Origin: APNM01 sp040361335
GTDB taxonomy: Bacteria; Pseudomonadota; Gammaproteobacteria; Nevskiales; Salinisphaeraceae
Direction: 5' to 3'
DNA length: 64,000 bases
Assembly: GCF_040361335.1 (NCBI RefSeq)
Contig: NZ_APNM01000001.1
Location: 62,001 to 126,000 of the forward strand
A program made the position numbers and the translations under genes. The notes under the pieces were generated by a model that was not told the DNA's origin, searched no databases, and was given only the letters and a program-made list of their open reading frames with translations. This document shows positions 44,925 to 54,069 of the stretch, one piece after another; position 1 is the first letter of the stretch; each line of letters begins with the position of its first letter.

Positions 44925-45563
44925 ATGCGCTTGCTCGGCTCCCTGCTGATCGCCTGCGGCATCGCGCTCGGGCTGTTCCTTCTGATGATGTTCATGGTCT
45001 CCAACAGCGATACCGGTCTCAGCGAGGGGCGGGACCTGAAGGCGGTGAACTTCATCCGGTTCGACCGCGACGAGAGCCGGACGCGTACCAAGGACCGCCG
45101 CCAGCCGCCGGACGAGCCGCCGCCCGAGGAGCCGCCCCCGCCGGCGCCCTCGGTGGCCGAGAACGTGCCCCGGCCGGAGGCGCCGCCGCCCGAACTGGAC
45201 GTGCCGGACATTGAGACGTCCGTGGACTTCGAGGGCGGCCCCTATCTCGGCGATGTCGCGGGGGCCGGCTCGGCCGGCCGGGCCGCCGGCATCGATACCG
45301 AGGTGGTGCCGGTGGTACAGGTGCCTCCGAAGTACCCGGCCACCGCCAAGCGCGCCAAGATCGAGGGCCACGTCACCATGGAATTCACCGTCCGGCCGGA
45401 CGGCTCTGTGTCCGATATCCGCGTGGTGGATGCCCAGCCGCCGCGCATGTTCAATCGCGCCGCCAAGGAGGCCCTGTCGCGCTGGAAGTTTCGGCCGCGC
45501 GAACGGGACGGCGAACGTGTCGCCCGCAACGCGCGCCAGACCATCCGTTTCACGCTGGATTGA
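44925..45563 (+). CDS. tonB: TonB energy transducer
   Basis: 212 residues. N-terminal membrane anchor (about 2-25), proline-rich spacer (PPDEPPPEEPPPPAPS, about 63-85) and C-terminal TonB domain with YPATAKRAKIEGHVTMEFTV and WKFRPRERDGERVARN. It spans the periplasm to contact the plug of the TonB receptor. The spacer is shorter than in E. coli TonB, as usual for TonB2 proteins. Confidence 0.92.
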   Translation: MRLLGSLLIACGIALGLFLLMMFMVSNSDTGLSEGRDLKAVNFIRFDRDESRTRTKDRRQPPDEPPPEEPPPPAPSVAENVPRPEAPPPELDVPDIETSVDFEGGPYLGDVAGAGSAGRAAGIDTEVVPVVQVPPKYPATAKRAKIEGHVTMEFTVRPDGSVSDIRVVDAQPPRMFNRAAKEALSRWKFRPRERDGERVARNARQTIRFTLD

Positions 45564-45607
45564 GTTGCATGATCGCCCACCGCAGACAACGCCGAGGTCG
45601 CAGAGTC

Positions 45608-46840
45608 ATGACGGGATCGCAAGCCATCCGGACGCTGGTCCGCCGCGTATCGCTTGTCGCCGGCCTGTTGGCGGCGTCGGTGGTGCAGGCCGCGGATGGC
45701 CCCACGCTGCAACGCTCGACCTACAACAAGGTCGAGGCCGCCCACAAGCTGATGGAACAGGGCCGCTACGACCGGGCCCTGCGCGACATGCGCGCGCTGC
45801 TGCAGGACACCGAGCGCGATTACGACCGCGCCGTGATCCTGCAGACCATGGCCTATGCGCACGTCGACGAGAACGATTACCCGGCCGCCATCGACGCCTT
45901 CGAACGGGCGATCGCCCTGGACAGCATGCCGCCGGCGCCCACCGGCCAGATGCGGCGCGCGCTGGGCCGCCTGTACGCCGCGACCGATCAGCACGCCAAG
46001 GCCCGCGACATGCTGGAGGCCTGGATCGCCGGCAACGACCGGGCCGACGCCGCCGACTACGCGGCGTTGGCCAGCGTCTATTCGCAACTCGAAGCATATG
46101 CCAAGGGCATCGACGCGATCCGCAAGGCGATCCGGCTGCAGGGCACACCGCCGCAGTCGCATTACCAGCTCCTGGTCGCGATGTGCTTCGAGAGCGGGCG
46201 CTACGCCGAGGCGGCCGACGTGCTGGAGACCCTGGTCCGGCGCTGGCCGGACGAGAAGCGTTACTGGACGCAGCTCGCCAACGTCTACATCAACCTCGAC
46301 GCGCACACCAAGGCCCACGCCACGCTCAAGCTGGCCTATCGCAAGGATCTGCTGGCGAGCGAGTCCGAGCTGCTGAACCTGGTGCGGGTGGGCATGCTGG
46401 CCGGCGTGCCCGACCAGGCCGCGCGCGTGCTGGACGCCGAACTGGAAAGCGGGCGCATCGAGTCCAACCGCGAGAACTGGGCGTTGCTGGCCCAGGCCTG
46501 GAGCCGGGCCCGCGAGACCGACGCGGCGATCCGGGCCTACGGCAAGGCGGCGGAATACGCCGACGACGGCCGCTACCAGTTGCGCCAGGCCCGGCTCCAT
46601 ATGCGCGAGGGCGACTGGGCGGCGGCCGCGGAGACGGCCCAGGCCGCGCTGGAGCGTGGCGGCCTGGAGTCGCCCGGTCAGGCGGATCTGTTGCTGGGCA
46701 TGGCCCGGGTGCGCCAGGAGCGTTACGAGGAAGCCCTGCAGGCCTTCGGACGCGCGCAACGCCACGACGACACGGCGAGCGAGGCCGGCAAGTGGGCGCG
46801 CTACGCCGAGCGCCGCCGGAGCGCCTCGCGCGAAAGCTGA
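45608..46840 (+). CDS. TPR-repeat periplasmic protein of the TonB2-type operon
   Basis: 410 residues from ATG 45608, the first start giving a clean signal peptide (LLAASVVQAAD). A TTG at 45560 or ATG at 45569 would add basic residues. The mature protein is a chain of about ten TPR-like helical hairpins (AHKLMEQGRYDRALRDMRALL, AAIDAFERAIALDS, ADVLETLVRRWPDEKRYW and so on). It follows tonB directly and completes the six-gene unit; probably a scaffold in the periplasm. Confidence 0.82.
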   Translation: MTGSQAIRTLVRRVSLVAGLLAASVVQAADGPTLQRSTYNKVEAAHKLMEQGRYDRALRDMRALLQDTERDYDRAVILQTMAYAHVDENDYPAAIDAFERAIALDSMPPAPTGQMRRALGRLYAATDQHAKARDMLEAWIAGNDRADAADYAALASVYSQLEAYAKGIDAIRKAIRLQGTPPQSHYQLLVAMCFESGRYAEAADVLETLVRRWPDEKRYWTQLANVYINLDAHTKAHATLKLAYRKDLLASESELLNLVRVGMLAGVPDQAARVLDAELESGRIESNRENWALLAQAWSRARETDAAIRAYGKAAEYADDGRYQLRQARLHMREGDWAAAAETAQAALERGGLESPGQADLLLGMARVRQERYEEALQAFGRAQRHDDTASEAGKWARYAERRRSASRES

Positions 46841-46880
46841 CCCCCCGGGATCGGCACGGGGCAGGGCGAGGGTCGAGGGC

Positions 46881-47777
46881 CTATCTTGGTTCCCCGGCGG
46901 CCCCCAGCCGCCGGATCGCCGCGTCCAGCGACTGCGCGTGGCGGTCGATGTCCCGCCAGGGGCAGTCGCGCTGGCCCAGGCGGCGGAAGATGTTGCGCAG
47001 GTGGTAGCGGCGCGGGTGCAGCCGCGGATCGTCCAGCTCGTGCCAGTCCAGCGGCGTGGCCACGGGGGCGCCGGGTTTGGCGCGCACCGAGTAGGGCGCG
47101 ACCCCGGTCTGGGCGTAGGCGTTGCGCATCACGTCGAGATAGACGCGGTCGCCGCGTTTGGCCTTGCGCTGCGCCACGGTGAAGGCCTCGGGGGACTCGT
47201 CCGCCAGGCGCGCCGCCAGCCCGTGGGCGAACGCCCGCACGGTATCGAAATCCGCGCCCCGGTCCAGCGGCAGCGTGACGTGCAGGCCGCGCGAGCCGGT
47301 GGTCATCACGAAGGCGGCGAGACCGAGGTCGTCGAGGTGCGAGCGCAGGGTCCGGGCGGCATGCACCACCGGCGCGAAATCGTCGCCCGGCGGGTCCAGG
47401 TCGAAGATCAGCCGGTCGGGATGATGCGGCCGGTCAATCCGTGCCAGCCAGACATGCAGCTCGACGGCGGCCTGGTCCGCCAGGTAGCGCAGGCATTGGC
47501 GGTCGGCGCACAGCGGGTGGGTGACGGTGCCGCCCTCCTTGGCGACGGTGGCGCGCGGGATCCAGTCGGGATAGTGCTCGCCCGCGGCCTTCTGGAAGAA
47601 GCCTGCCTCGCCGATGCCGTCCGGGAAGCGGCGCAGGGTGAGCGGGCGGTCGCGCAGGTGCGGCAGCATGCGCGGGGTGATGCGGGCGTAATAGTCGATC
47701 AGGTCGCCCTTGGTCAGCCCGTCGCCGGGGAACAGGATCTTGTCGCGCCGGCTGGCGCGGAAGGCCGGGGCCGTCAT
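46881..47777 (-). CDS. Stand-alone LigD-type polymerase/primase (archaeo-eukaryotic primase fold)
   Basis: 298 residues comprising only the polymerase domain of LigD. Landmarks: KILFPGDGLTKGDLIDYYARI, LIFDLDPPGDDF (catalytic aspartates) and TTGSRGLHVTLPL (nucleotide binding). LigD polymerases fill ends during Ku-dependent non-homologous end joining, but neither Ku nor a ligase domain is in the window. It may work with distant partners or in another repair path. Confidence 0.88.
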   Translation of the reverse strand: MTAPAFRASRRDKILFPGDGLTKGDLIDYYARITPRMLPHLRDRPLTLRRFPDGIGEAGFFQKAAGEHYPDWIPRATVAKEGGTVTHPLCADRQCLRYLADQAAVELHVWLARIDRPHHPDRLIFDLDPPGDDFAPVVHAARTLRSHLDDLGLAAFVMTTGSRGLHVTLPLDRGADFDTVRAFAHGLAARLADESPEAFTVAQRKAKRGDRVYLDVMRNAYAQTGVAPYSVRAKPGAPVATPLDWHELDDPRLHPRRYHLRNIFRRLGQRDCPWRDIDRHAQSLDAAIRRLGAAGEPR

Positions 47778-47844
47778 CGTGCCACCTCCCTGCGGGTCGA
47801 AGCCGTGGCCGTGCCATCATGCCGGCGCGGATGCGCCGGCGCGG

Positions 47845-47858
47845 TTGATTTGGGTCAA
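47845..47858 (+). promoter_or_regulatory. FNR/ANR-like box upstream of pgk
   Basis: TTGATTTGGGTCAA matches the FNR/ANR palindrome TTGAT-N4-ATCAA with one change. It lies 72 bases before the pgk GTG, just after a GCCGGCGC hairpin (47821-47840), in the gap between divergent ligD-type and pgk genes. Confidence 0.55.
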
Positions 47859-47929
47859 TCCGGCCGCCCGTGCCAGATTGTAGCCTCCGGACATGGCGGT
47901 CGTGGCCCGCCGCCCGACAGGAGTTGACG

Positions 47930-49129
47930 GTGCTCAAATCCCTGGACGACATCGATCTCGCCGGTAAGCGGGTCCTGATCCGCACCGATTTCAACGTGCC
48001 GCTGGCCGACGGGCGGGTGGCCGACGACACCCGCATCCGCGAGGCCGCCGCGACCATCCGCGAAGTCCTGGCGGCCGGCGGCCGGCCGGTGGTGATGAGC
48101 CATCTCGGCCGGCCCAAGGGCCAGCCGCGGCCGGACCTATCGCTGAAGATCGTGGTGCCGGACCTGTCGCGCATCCTGGGCGACGTGCCGGTGACCTTCG
48201 CGCGCGACTGTGTCGGCGACGCCGCCCGCGAGGCGGTGGAGGCCGGGCGTGACGGCGTGGTGTTGCTGGAGAACCTGCGTTTCCATCCGGGCGAGGAGGG
48301 CAACGATCCCAACTTCGCCGTGGAGCTGGCGCTGTCCGGCGACTGCTACGTCAACGATGCGTTCTCCTCCGCCCACCGCGCGCATGCCTCGGTGGTCGGG
48401 GTGCCGGAGCGGCTGCCGGCCGTGGCCGGGCGCCTGCTGCAGCACGAGGTCGAGTCCCTGGAGGCGGCCTTCGCCCAGCCCGCGCGGCCGGCGCTGGCCC
48501 TGGTGGGCGGCGCCAAGGTCGACGACAAGCTCAAGGCGATCGCCCATTTCAGCCAGCGCTTCGACGCCGTGGCCGTGGCCGGCGGGGTCGCCAACACCTT
48601 CCTGCGGGCGGACGGTCGCGAGGTGGGCGGGTCGCTGGTAGCGCCGGACCTGCTGGCCACGGCCCAGGAGATCCGCGACCACGCCCGGGACCAGGGCTGC
48701 GAATTGATCCTGCCGGAGGATGTCGTGGTGGCCGACGAGGTCGCGCCGGGCGCGGCTGGCCGCACCGTGCCGGTCGCGGAGGTGGGGCCGGGCGACCGTA
48801 TCGTGGATCTGGGGCCGCGCAGCGTCGCGCGTATCGTCGAGGAGCTGGCCAAGGCCACCGTGGTCGCCTGGGCCGGGCCGCTGGGCGCCGCGGACAAGGG
48901 TTTCCCGGAGGCCACCGAGGCGGTGGCGCGGGAGATCGTCCGGCTCGGCCGCGAATCGGGGCTGCGCAGCGTGGCCGGCGGCGGCGAGACCATGGCGGCG
49001 TTGCGCGCGGCCGGCTTGGCCGACGGCTTCGGCTATCTGTCGTTGGGCGGCGGCGCCTTCCTCAAGTGGCTGGGCGGCGAGCGCCTGCCGGGCCTGCAGC
49101 CGTTGCTGCGGTCCCCGCCCGCGGCCTGA
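47930..49129 (+). CDS. pgk: Phosphoglycerate kinase
   Basis: 399 residues from GTG 47930, which has AGGAG at the right distance. Catalyses the reversible phosphoryl transfer between 1,3-bisphosphoglycerate and ADP. Signatures: KRVLIRTDFNVPLADGRV, MSHLGRPKGQ, ALVGGAKVDDKLK and SVAGGGETMAAL. The length is normal for bacterial Pgk. The usual gap and fba neighbours are absent here. Confidence 0.95.
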   Translation: MLKSLDDIDLAGKRVLIRTDFNVPLADGRVADDTRIREAAATIREVLAAGGRPVVMSHLGRPKGQPRPDLSLKIVVPDLSRILGDVPVTFARDCVGDAAREAVEAGRDGVVLLENLRFHPGEEGNDPNFAVELALSGDCYVNDAFSSAHRAHASVVGVPERLPAVAGRLLQHEVESLEAAFAQPARPALALVGGAKVDDKLKAIAHFSQRFDAVAVAGGVANTFLRADGREVGGSLVAPDLLATAQEIRDHARDQGCELILPEDVVVADEVAPGAAGRTVPVAEVGPGDRIVDLGPRSVARIVEELAKATVVAWAGPLGAADKGFPEATEAVAREIVRLGRESGLRSVAGGGETMAALRAAGLADGFGYLSLGGGAFLKWLGGERLPGLQPLLRSPPAA

Positions 49130-49132
49130 GGT

Positions 49133-49966
49133 TCAGTCCGGCTTCCAGTCCAGCAGCCCGAAGCGGCGCTTGAGCATGCGGTCGCGCCGCGGGATCGGCA
49201 CCCAGCGTTGCAGGAACGGCAGCAGGCGGCTGCCGGTGCCCAGGCGGATGACGTTTCTCGGACGCGGGCGGTGCAGCGCCGCGACCAGTTCGCGGGCGAA
49301 GTCCGCCGCCGGCATCGCACCCTTCTGCTGGGCCCGGGCGCGGCCGTAGATGGCCTTGCGCAGCGGCGCGTAGGCCGAGTCCTCGGTCAGCCAGCCGTCG
49401 ATCTGGGCGGCGGCGTTGTCCCCGAGCTTGGAACTGACGCCGCCGGGCTGGACCGTGACCACCCGCACGCCGAACGGGGCCAGCTCCAGACGCAGGGCGT
49501 CGGAGAGCTTGTGGAGCGCGGCCTTGCTGGCGCAGTAGGGGCCGGCGAAGGGCGTGGTCAGGATGCCGGAGACGCTGCCCATGTTCACCACCATCGGGTG
49601 TCCGGCACGCCGCAGCAGCGGCAGGGCCTTCTGCGTCACGGTCAGCGGCGCGACCACGTTGGTCTCGAACTGGCGGCGCACCTGCTCGGCGGGGATCTCC
49701 GCGACCGGGCCCATGGTGGCCAGGCCGGCGTTGTTCACGAGGATGTCGATGCGTCCGTGGTGCGCCCCGATCTCGCGCAGGCACTGTTCCACGGCGACCT
49801 CGTCGGTGACGTCCAGGGCCAGGGTGTCGCAGCCCGCCTCGGCGAGGTCCGCCAGGGTGTCCGGGTTGCGGGCCGTGGCCACGACGGTGTCGCCGTGCGC
49901 GGCGAAGGCGGCCGCCAAAGCGTGGCCGATGCCGGTGGAACAGCCGGTGATGACGACGATGCTCAT
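49133..49966 (-). CDS. Short-chain dehydrogenase/reductase
   Basis: 277 residues from ATG 49964-49966. Classical SDR: cofactor motif TGCSTGIGHA, NNAG, catalytic Ser in MGSVSGI and Tyr/Lys in YCASKAAL. Substrate unknown. Its start overlaps the stop of the FAH gene (ATGA), so it is the second gene of a two-gene operon. Confidence 0.9.
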   Translation of the reverse strand: MSIVVITGCSTGIGHALAAAFAAHGDTVVATARNPDTLADLAEAGCDTLALDVTDEVAVEQCLREIGAHHGRIDILVNNAGLATMGPVAEIPAEQVRRQFETNVVAPLTVTQKALPLLRRAGHPMVVNMGSVSGILTTPFAGPYCASKAALHKLSDALRLELAPFGVRVVTVQPGGVSSKLGDNAAAQIDGWLTEDSAYAPLRKAIYGRARAQQKGAMPAADFARELVAALHRPRPRNVIRLGTGSRLLPFLQRWVPIPRRDRMLKRRFGLLDWKPD

Positions 49967-50913
49967 GTCCCCTCCACGACTCGGTTGCGTTGCTCGCCCA
50001 GGTCCACGACGCCGTCGCGGCTGGCGATCCGCGACGTTACCACGTCCCCCGGCCGCAGGTAGGGCCGGTCGGCCTGGCTGCGCCGGAACAACTCCCAGCG
50101 TTTGGCTTCCGGCAGCAGCAGGGCCAGCTTCTGGCGCCAACCGGTGGGCAGGCGCATGGCGCAGCCCGCGGGCGTGCCGGTGGCGATCAGGTCGCCGGCG
50201 CGCAGGTCCTGGACCCCGGACAGCTCGGTCAGGGTGGCGGCGGGTGTGTGGATCATCTGGTCCGTGCGGCCGCGCTGGCGTACTTCGCCGTTGACCGCCA
50301 GCGTGAGTTCCAGGTTGCGCAGGTAGTGCATCTCGTGCGGGGCGAGCAGGCACAGGTAGGGGCCGACCGGGGCGAAGGTCCGGAAGCTCTTGCCCTTGTA
50401 GAACTGCATCTGCGGTAACTGCACGTCGCGCGCCGAATAGTCGTTGACGATGGTCACGCCCGCCACGAACTCGTGCAGGTTGGTCTCGTCCACGCGTACC
50501 GGGCCGTCGATATCGCGCTTGAGCACCAGGCCCAGCTCAATCTCGTAGTCCAGCAGGCGCACGTGCGCCGGCCGCACCAGGTCGCTGTCGGCCGCCACGA
50601 TCGCGCTGGAGGCCTTGCGGAAGATCATGTTGTAGCCCTTGTCCTCCGGGCGCATGCCGGATTCCAGGGCGTGCGCGGCGTAGTTCTTGCCCTGGCAGAT
50701 CACCTGCCGGTCGCGGGTCACCGGCGACAGCAGGCGGGCCTCGGCGAGGGGCACGATGCCGTCCGATCCGGCCTCGATCGCGTCCGGCGGGACCGCGGTC
50801 ACCAGCTCGCGCGTGCCGGCGAAGGTCCCGGACAGCGGCACGATGCCGTCGTCGGTGTGCCTGCCCCAGCGGGTCGTTCCCCGGTGCTCGAAGCGGACAA
50901 GGTTCACGGGCAT
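49963..50913 (-). CDS. Fumarylacetoacetate-hydrolase-family protein
   Basis: 316 residues from ATG 50911-50913. The FAH core is complete: VICQGKNYAAHA, LDYEIELGLVL (metal-binding glutamates), IVNDYSARDVQ (metal-binding Asp) and IATGTPAGC. Such enzymes cleave or hydrate beta-diketone or 2-oxo acids in aromatic or sugar-acid breakdown. The paired SDR suggests catabolism of an unknown substrate. A longer upstream reading would extend into the dodecin region and is rejected. Confidence 0.87.
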   Translation of the reverse strand: MPVNLVRFEHRGTTRWGRHTDDGIVPLSGTFAGTRELVTAVPPDAIEAGSDGIVPLAEARLLSPVTRDRQVICQGKNYAAHALESGMRPEDKGYNMIFRKASSAIVAADSDLVRPAHVRLLDYEIELGLVLKRDIDGPVRVDETNLHEFVAGVTIVNDYSARDVQLPQMQFYKGKSFRTFAPVGPYLCLLAPHEMHYLRNLELTLAVNGEVRQRGRTDQMIHTPAATLTELSGVQDLRAGDLIATGTPAGCAMRLPTGWRQKLALLLPEAKRWELFRRSQADRPYLRPGDVVTSRIASRDGVVDLGEQRNRVVEGT

Positions 50914-51042
50914 GTCGGTTCCTGCTCGGCGGCTGTCGCGCCACAGCTTACGCAATCCCGCGACCGAGTGCCGCGCGCCGTTTGACCGAACAGCCCAGGT
51001 ATCCGACCGTGGGGAGGCGTGGGTGACAACGAGGAGACAACG

Positions 51043-51252
51043 ATGAGCGAGAGCGTCTACAAGGTCATCGAACTCGTGGGCACCAGCCCGGATTCCTGGG
51101 AGAAGGCCGCCAAGGCCGCCGTGGAGAAGGCCGGCGAGCACCTGCGCGAGCTCCGGGTCGCGGAGGTCTCGGAGCTGGACATGCACATGGTGGACGGCAA
51201 GGTCCAGGCTTACCGCGCCAAGGTGAAGGTCTCGTTCAAGTACGAGAGCTGA
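51043..51252 (+). CDS. Dodecin family flavin-binding protein
   Basis: 69 residues from ATG 51043 with GAGGAG upstream. The sequence VYKVIELVGTSPDSWEKAA with LRELRVAEVSELDMHM is the dodecin fold. It forms a hollow dodecamer that stores or buffers flavins in the cytoplasm. Single gene, divergent from the FAH/SDR operon. Confidence 0.9.
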   Translation: MSESVYKVIELVGTSPDSWEKAAKAAVEKAGEHLRELRVAEVSELDMHMVDGKVQAYRAKVKVSFKYES

Positions 51253-51440
51253 TATACCCGCGGGCGTCCCGGCACGGGCGGTATCTCGCGGGGTGCCCGC
51301 CGGGGTGGTACCGTAGACCCGTCGGGCCCGGCTTGGGGCGGGAGAATGCCGATGACGAGAGCATCGCGAACGGGAGAGTGTGCCGCCGCCGAATCCGGCC
51401 GGGGACGTGATACCGTCCGTTGCCGCGGCCTGGCGGCGTC

Positions 51441-54056
51441 ATGACTTCCCGCCGGCCGCCGCCGGCACGCGCCGTCCTGGAACCGTTCCGGGTCCGCATC
51501 CTGCTGCTGTTCAACGCGGCGTTGATCCTCTCGATCGCGCCGTTCGTCCTGATACGCCTGCTCAACGGTCAGCCGGCCGCCGCCCTGGTCAACATCGCGC
51601 TCATAGCGGTCGCCATGGCCCTTGCCGAGCGGGCCCGCCGCACCAAACAGGTCCGGGGTGCCGGCGCGGCCCTGATGGTGTTCTATACCGTCACGGTCGT
51701 GGCCTTGGCGGTTACCCGCGATGCATACATCGCGCTCTGGCTCTTTCCGGTGACCGTGGCCAACCTGCTGGTCCTGCCCCGGCGCTGGGCCGTCACGGTC
51801 AATCTCGCGGCCGTCGCCGCGCTTGCGCCGCTGTATGCCGGTTCGCAGGCGCTGGCGGTCCTGACTTTCCTGGGCAGTCTGATCCTGGCCAATCTGCTCG
51901 CGACGATTGTCGCGCAGGTCACCGAGAGTCGTCGCCGCAGCATCGAGCGAGCCCGGTCGGTGCTGCGGGAGAGCGAGATCATGCGTTCGCGCGCGGAGTC
52001 GCTCGCGCGCATGGGAAGCTGGCAGTGGGACGCCGTCACGGACACTTTCCGGCCCTCGCCCGAGTGGCGGCAGGTGACCGGCGTGACCGACGAGCCCCTG
52101 AACCGCGAGACGGCGACGGCGCACGTTCACCCCGATGACTTGGGGGCGGTGCGCGACAGCCTGGAACACGCGATTGCGACCGGCACGCCGCACGACATCG
52201 AGAACCGTATCGTGCGGCCGGACAACGGCGAGGTGCGCTGGGTCCGGGTGCACGCCGAAGGCAGTTACCGCGACGGCGAGCTGGTCAAGGTATACGGGTT
52301 CACCCAGGACGTGACCGACCGCCGGCGGGTCGAGGACAGCCTGCGGGAAAAGAGCTACCGTCTCGGCGAACGCGTGAAGGAACTGGACTGCATCAACCGA
52401 ATCTCGGGCATCCTGCAGGATCGCGGGCGCTCGCTCTCGGACTCCCTGGGGGAACTCGCGGAAACGCTGCCGCCGGCCTTCCAGTATCCCGCGATCACCG
52501 CCGCGCGCATCGCGATCGGGGGGCGGACGTACACCACCGCCGGTTTCCGCGACGATGCGATCAGCCTGGATGCGCCGATCGTGGCGGACGGCGCCACCAT
52601 CGGTCGGGTCACCGTGTGCTACCTGGAGCCGCGGCCGGCCGCCGACGAGGGCCCCTTTCTCGCCGAGGAGCGTTCGTTGATGGACCTGATCGCCCGCCGC
52701 CTGGGCGACGTCGTGGAACGCGAGCGGGCCCAGCGCGAGTTGCAACGGCTGGTGTACGAGGACCCGTTGACCGGTCTGCCGTCGCGGGCGGGTTTTGTCC
52801 GGCGGTTGAAGGCGGTCCTCGATGGATCGGCGGACGGGATGTATCTGCTGGTGGTGGATATCAAGCGGCTCAATGACGTGAACCAGGCCCACGGGTTCCG
52901 GATCGGGGACAAGTTGTTGAAGGCGGTGGGCGAGCATCTGTCCGCCGATATCGGCGAGGACGAGTGTGTCGGTCGCCTGGGGGAGAGCTACTTCGTCGCG
53001 CTGCTGCGGGGGAGCGACAGCGATGGAGCGCACACGGAGGCGGCGGTCGCCGGTTGGGTCGAACGGCGGTTGGCCGTGCCGCTGTCGGTGGAGGGGCGGC
53101 GGATCAAGGTCGACACCAGCGTGGGCGTCGCGAGCCTGGGAGGCGATTGCCGCACCCCCGAGGAGGCCCTGCGCCGGGCCCAGCTCGCGCTTCACGCCGC
53201 CCGCGAGAGCGACGACCGTACCTGGGTGGCCTTCACCGCGGCGCTGGATCGCGAGGCCATGGAGCGTATCCGGATCACGGAAGGGCTGCGGGTCGCTCTC
53301 GATTGCCAGCAATTCGAGCTGCGCTACCAGCCCGTGGTGCGGTTGGCCGACGGCCGTCCGGTGGCGGTCGAGGCGCTGCTGCGCTGGCGGCATCCGTCGC
53401 TGGGCTGGCAGATGCCGGACCGCTTCATCCCGGTGGCCGAGCGTTCGCAGCTCATCGTGCCCATCGGCCTTTGGGCGTTGCGTACCGCGTGTCGGTCGCT
53501 GGCGGAGTGGCGCAGGGCAACCGCCGCTGACAGCGTGCGCATTGCGGTCAACGTTTCGGTGATCCAGTTCGCGCAATCCGATCTGCCCGCGATCGTGCGG
53601 TCGGTGCTCGACGAGACCGGCCTGCCGGCCCGGTGCCTGTCGCTGGAGATCACCGAGAGCATGCTGGAGCAGCAGCCGTTGACGCTGTTGACACAGATCC
53701 GGCGGCTGCGCGAGATGGGGGTGCGCATCGCGCTGGACGATTTCGGCACCGGCTACTCGTCGCTGGCGCACCTGCACGACTATCCCTTCGACCAGATCAA
53801 GCTGGACCGGCGCTTCGTGCAGTCCTGCGTGGAACGGGCCTACAGCCGGGAGATCGTGCGCATGGTGCTGCGCGTGGCCGAGACCCTCGGGGCGGAAGTG
53901 GTCGCGGAGGGGGTCGAGACCCCGCAGCAGGTGGCGGTCCTGCGCGAGCTGGGTTGCCTGCTGGGGCAGGGCTTCTACTTCGGCGCCGGCGTGCCCGCCG
54001 AGGAAGCGGCCGCGATGTGGCGCAGACGCCTGCCGGCGCCGGACGGCGTCACCTGA
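51441..54056 (+). CDS. Membrane PAS-GGDEF-EAL protein, cyclic-di-GMP phosphodiesterase likely
   Basis: 871 residues from ATG 51441. Six N-terminal membrane helices (about 20-165), a PAS fold (about 195-300), a GAF-like part (about 320-430), a degenerate GGDEF domain in which GGDEF reads GESYF, and an EAL domain that keeps its metal and catalytic residues: VEALLRW, LEITESM, DDFGTGYSSL, IKLDRRFV, VAEGVET and GQGFYFG. It should degrade cyclic di-GMP, with the dead cyclase domain acting as regulator. It is a single gene. Confidence 0.88.
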   Translation: MTSRRPPPARAVLEPFRVRILLLFNAALILSIAPFVLIRLLNGQPAAALVNIALIAVAMALAERARRTKQVRGAGAALMVFYTVTVVALAVTRDAYIALWLFPVTVANLLVLPRRWAVTVNLAAVAALAPLYAGSQALAVLTFLGSLILANLLATIVAQVTESRRRSIERARSVLRESEIMRSRAESLARMGSWQWDAVTDTFRPSPEWRQVTGVTDEPLNRETATAHVHPDDLGAVRDSLEHAIATGTPHDIENRIVRPDNGEVRWVRVHAEGSYRDGELVKVYGFTQDVTDRRRVEDSLREKSYRLGERVKELDCINRISGILQDRGRSLSDSLGELAETLPPAFQYPAITAARIAIGGRTYTTAGFRDDAISLDAPIVADGATIGRVTVCYLEPRPAADEGPFLAEERSLMDLIARRLGDVVERERAQRELQRLVYEDPLTGLPSRAGFVRRLKAVLDGSADGMYLLVVDIKRLNDVNQAHGFRIGDKLLKAVGEHLSADIGEDECVGRLGESYFVALLRGSDSDGAHTEAAVAGWVERRLAVPLSVEGRRIKVDTSVGVASLGGDCRTPEEALRRAQLALHAARESDDRTWVAFTAALDREAMERIRITEGLRVALDCQQFELRYQPVVRLADGRPVAVEALLRWRHPSLGWQMPDRFIPVAERSQLIVPIGLWALRTACRSLAEWRRATAADSVRIAVNVSVIQFAQSDLPAIVRSVLDETGLPARCLSLEITESMLEQQPLTLLTQIRRLREMGVRIALDDFGTGYSSLAHLHDYPFDQIKLDRRFVQSCVERAYSREIVRMVLRVAETLGAEVVAEGVETPQQVAVLRELGCLLGQGFYFGAGVPAEEAAAMWRRRLPAPDGVT

Positions 54057-54069
54057 GACCGGAGACGCG

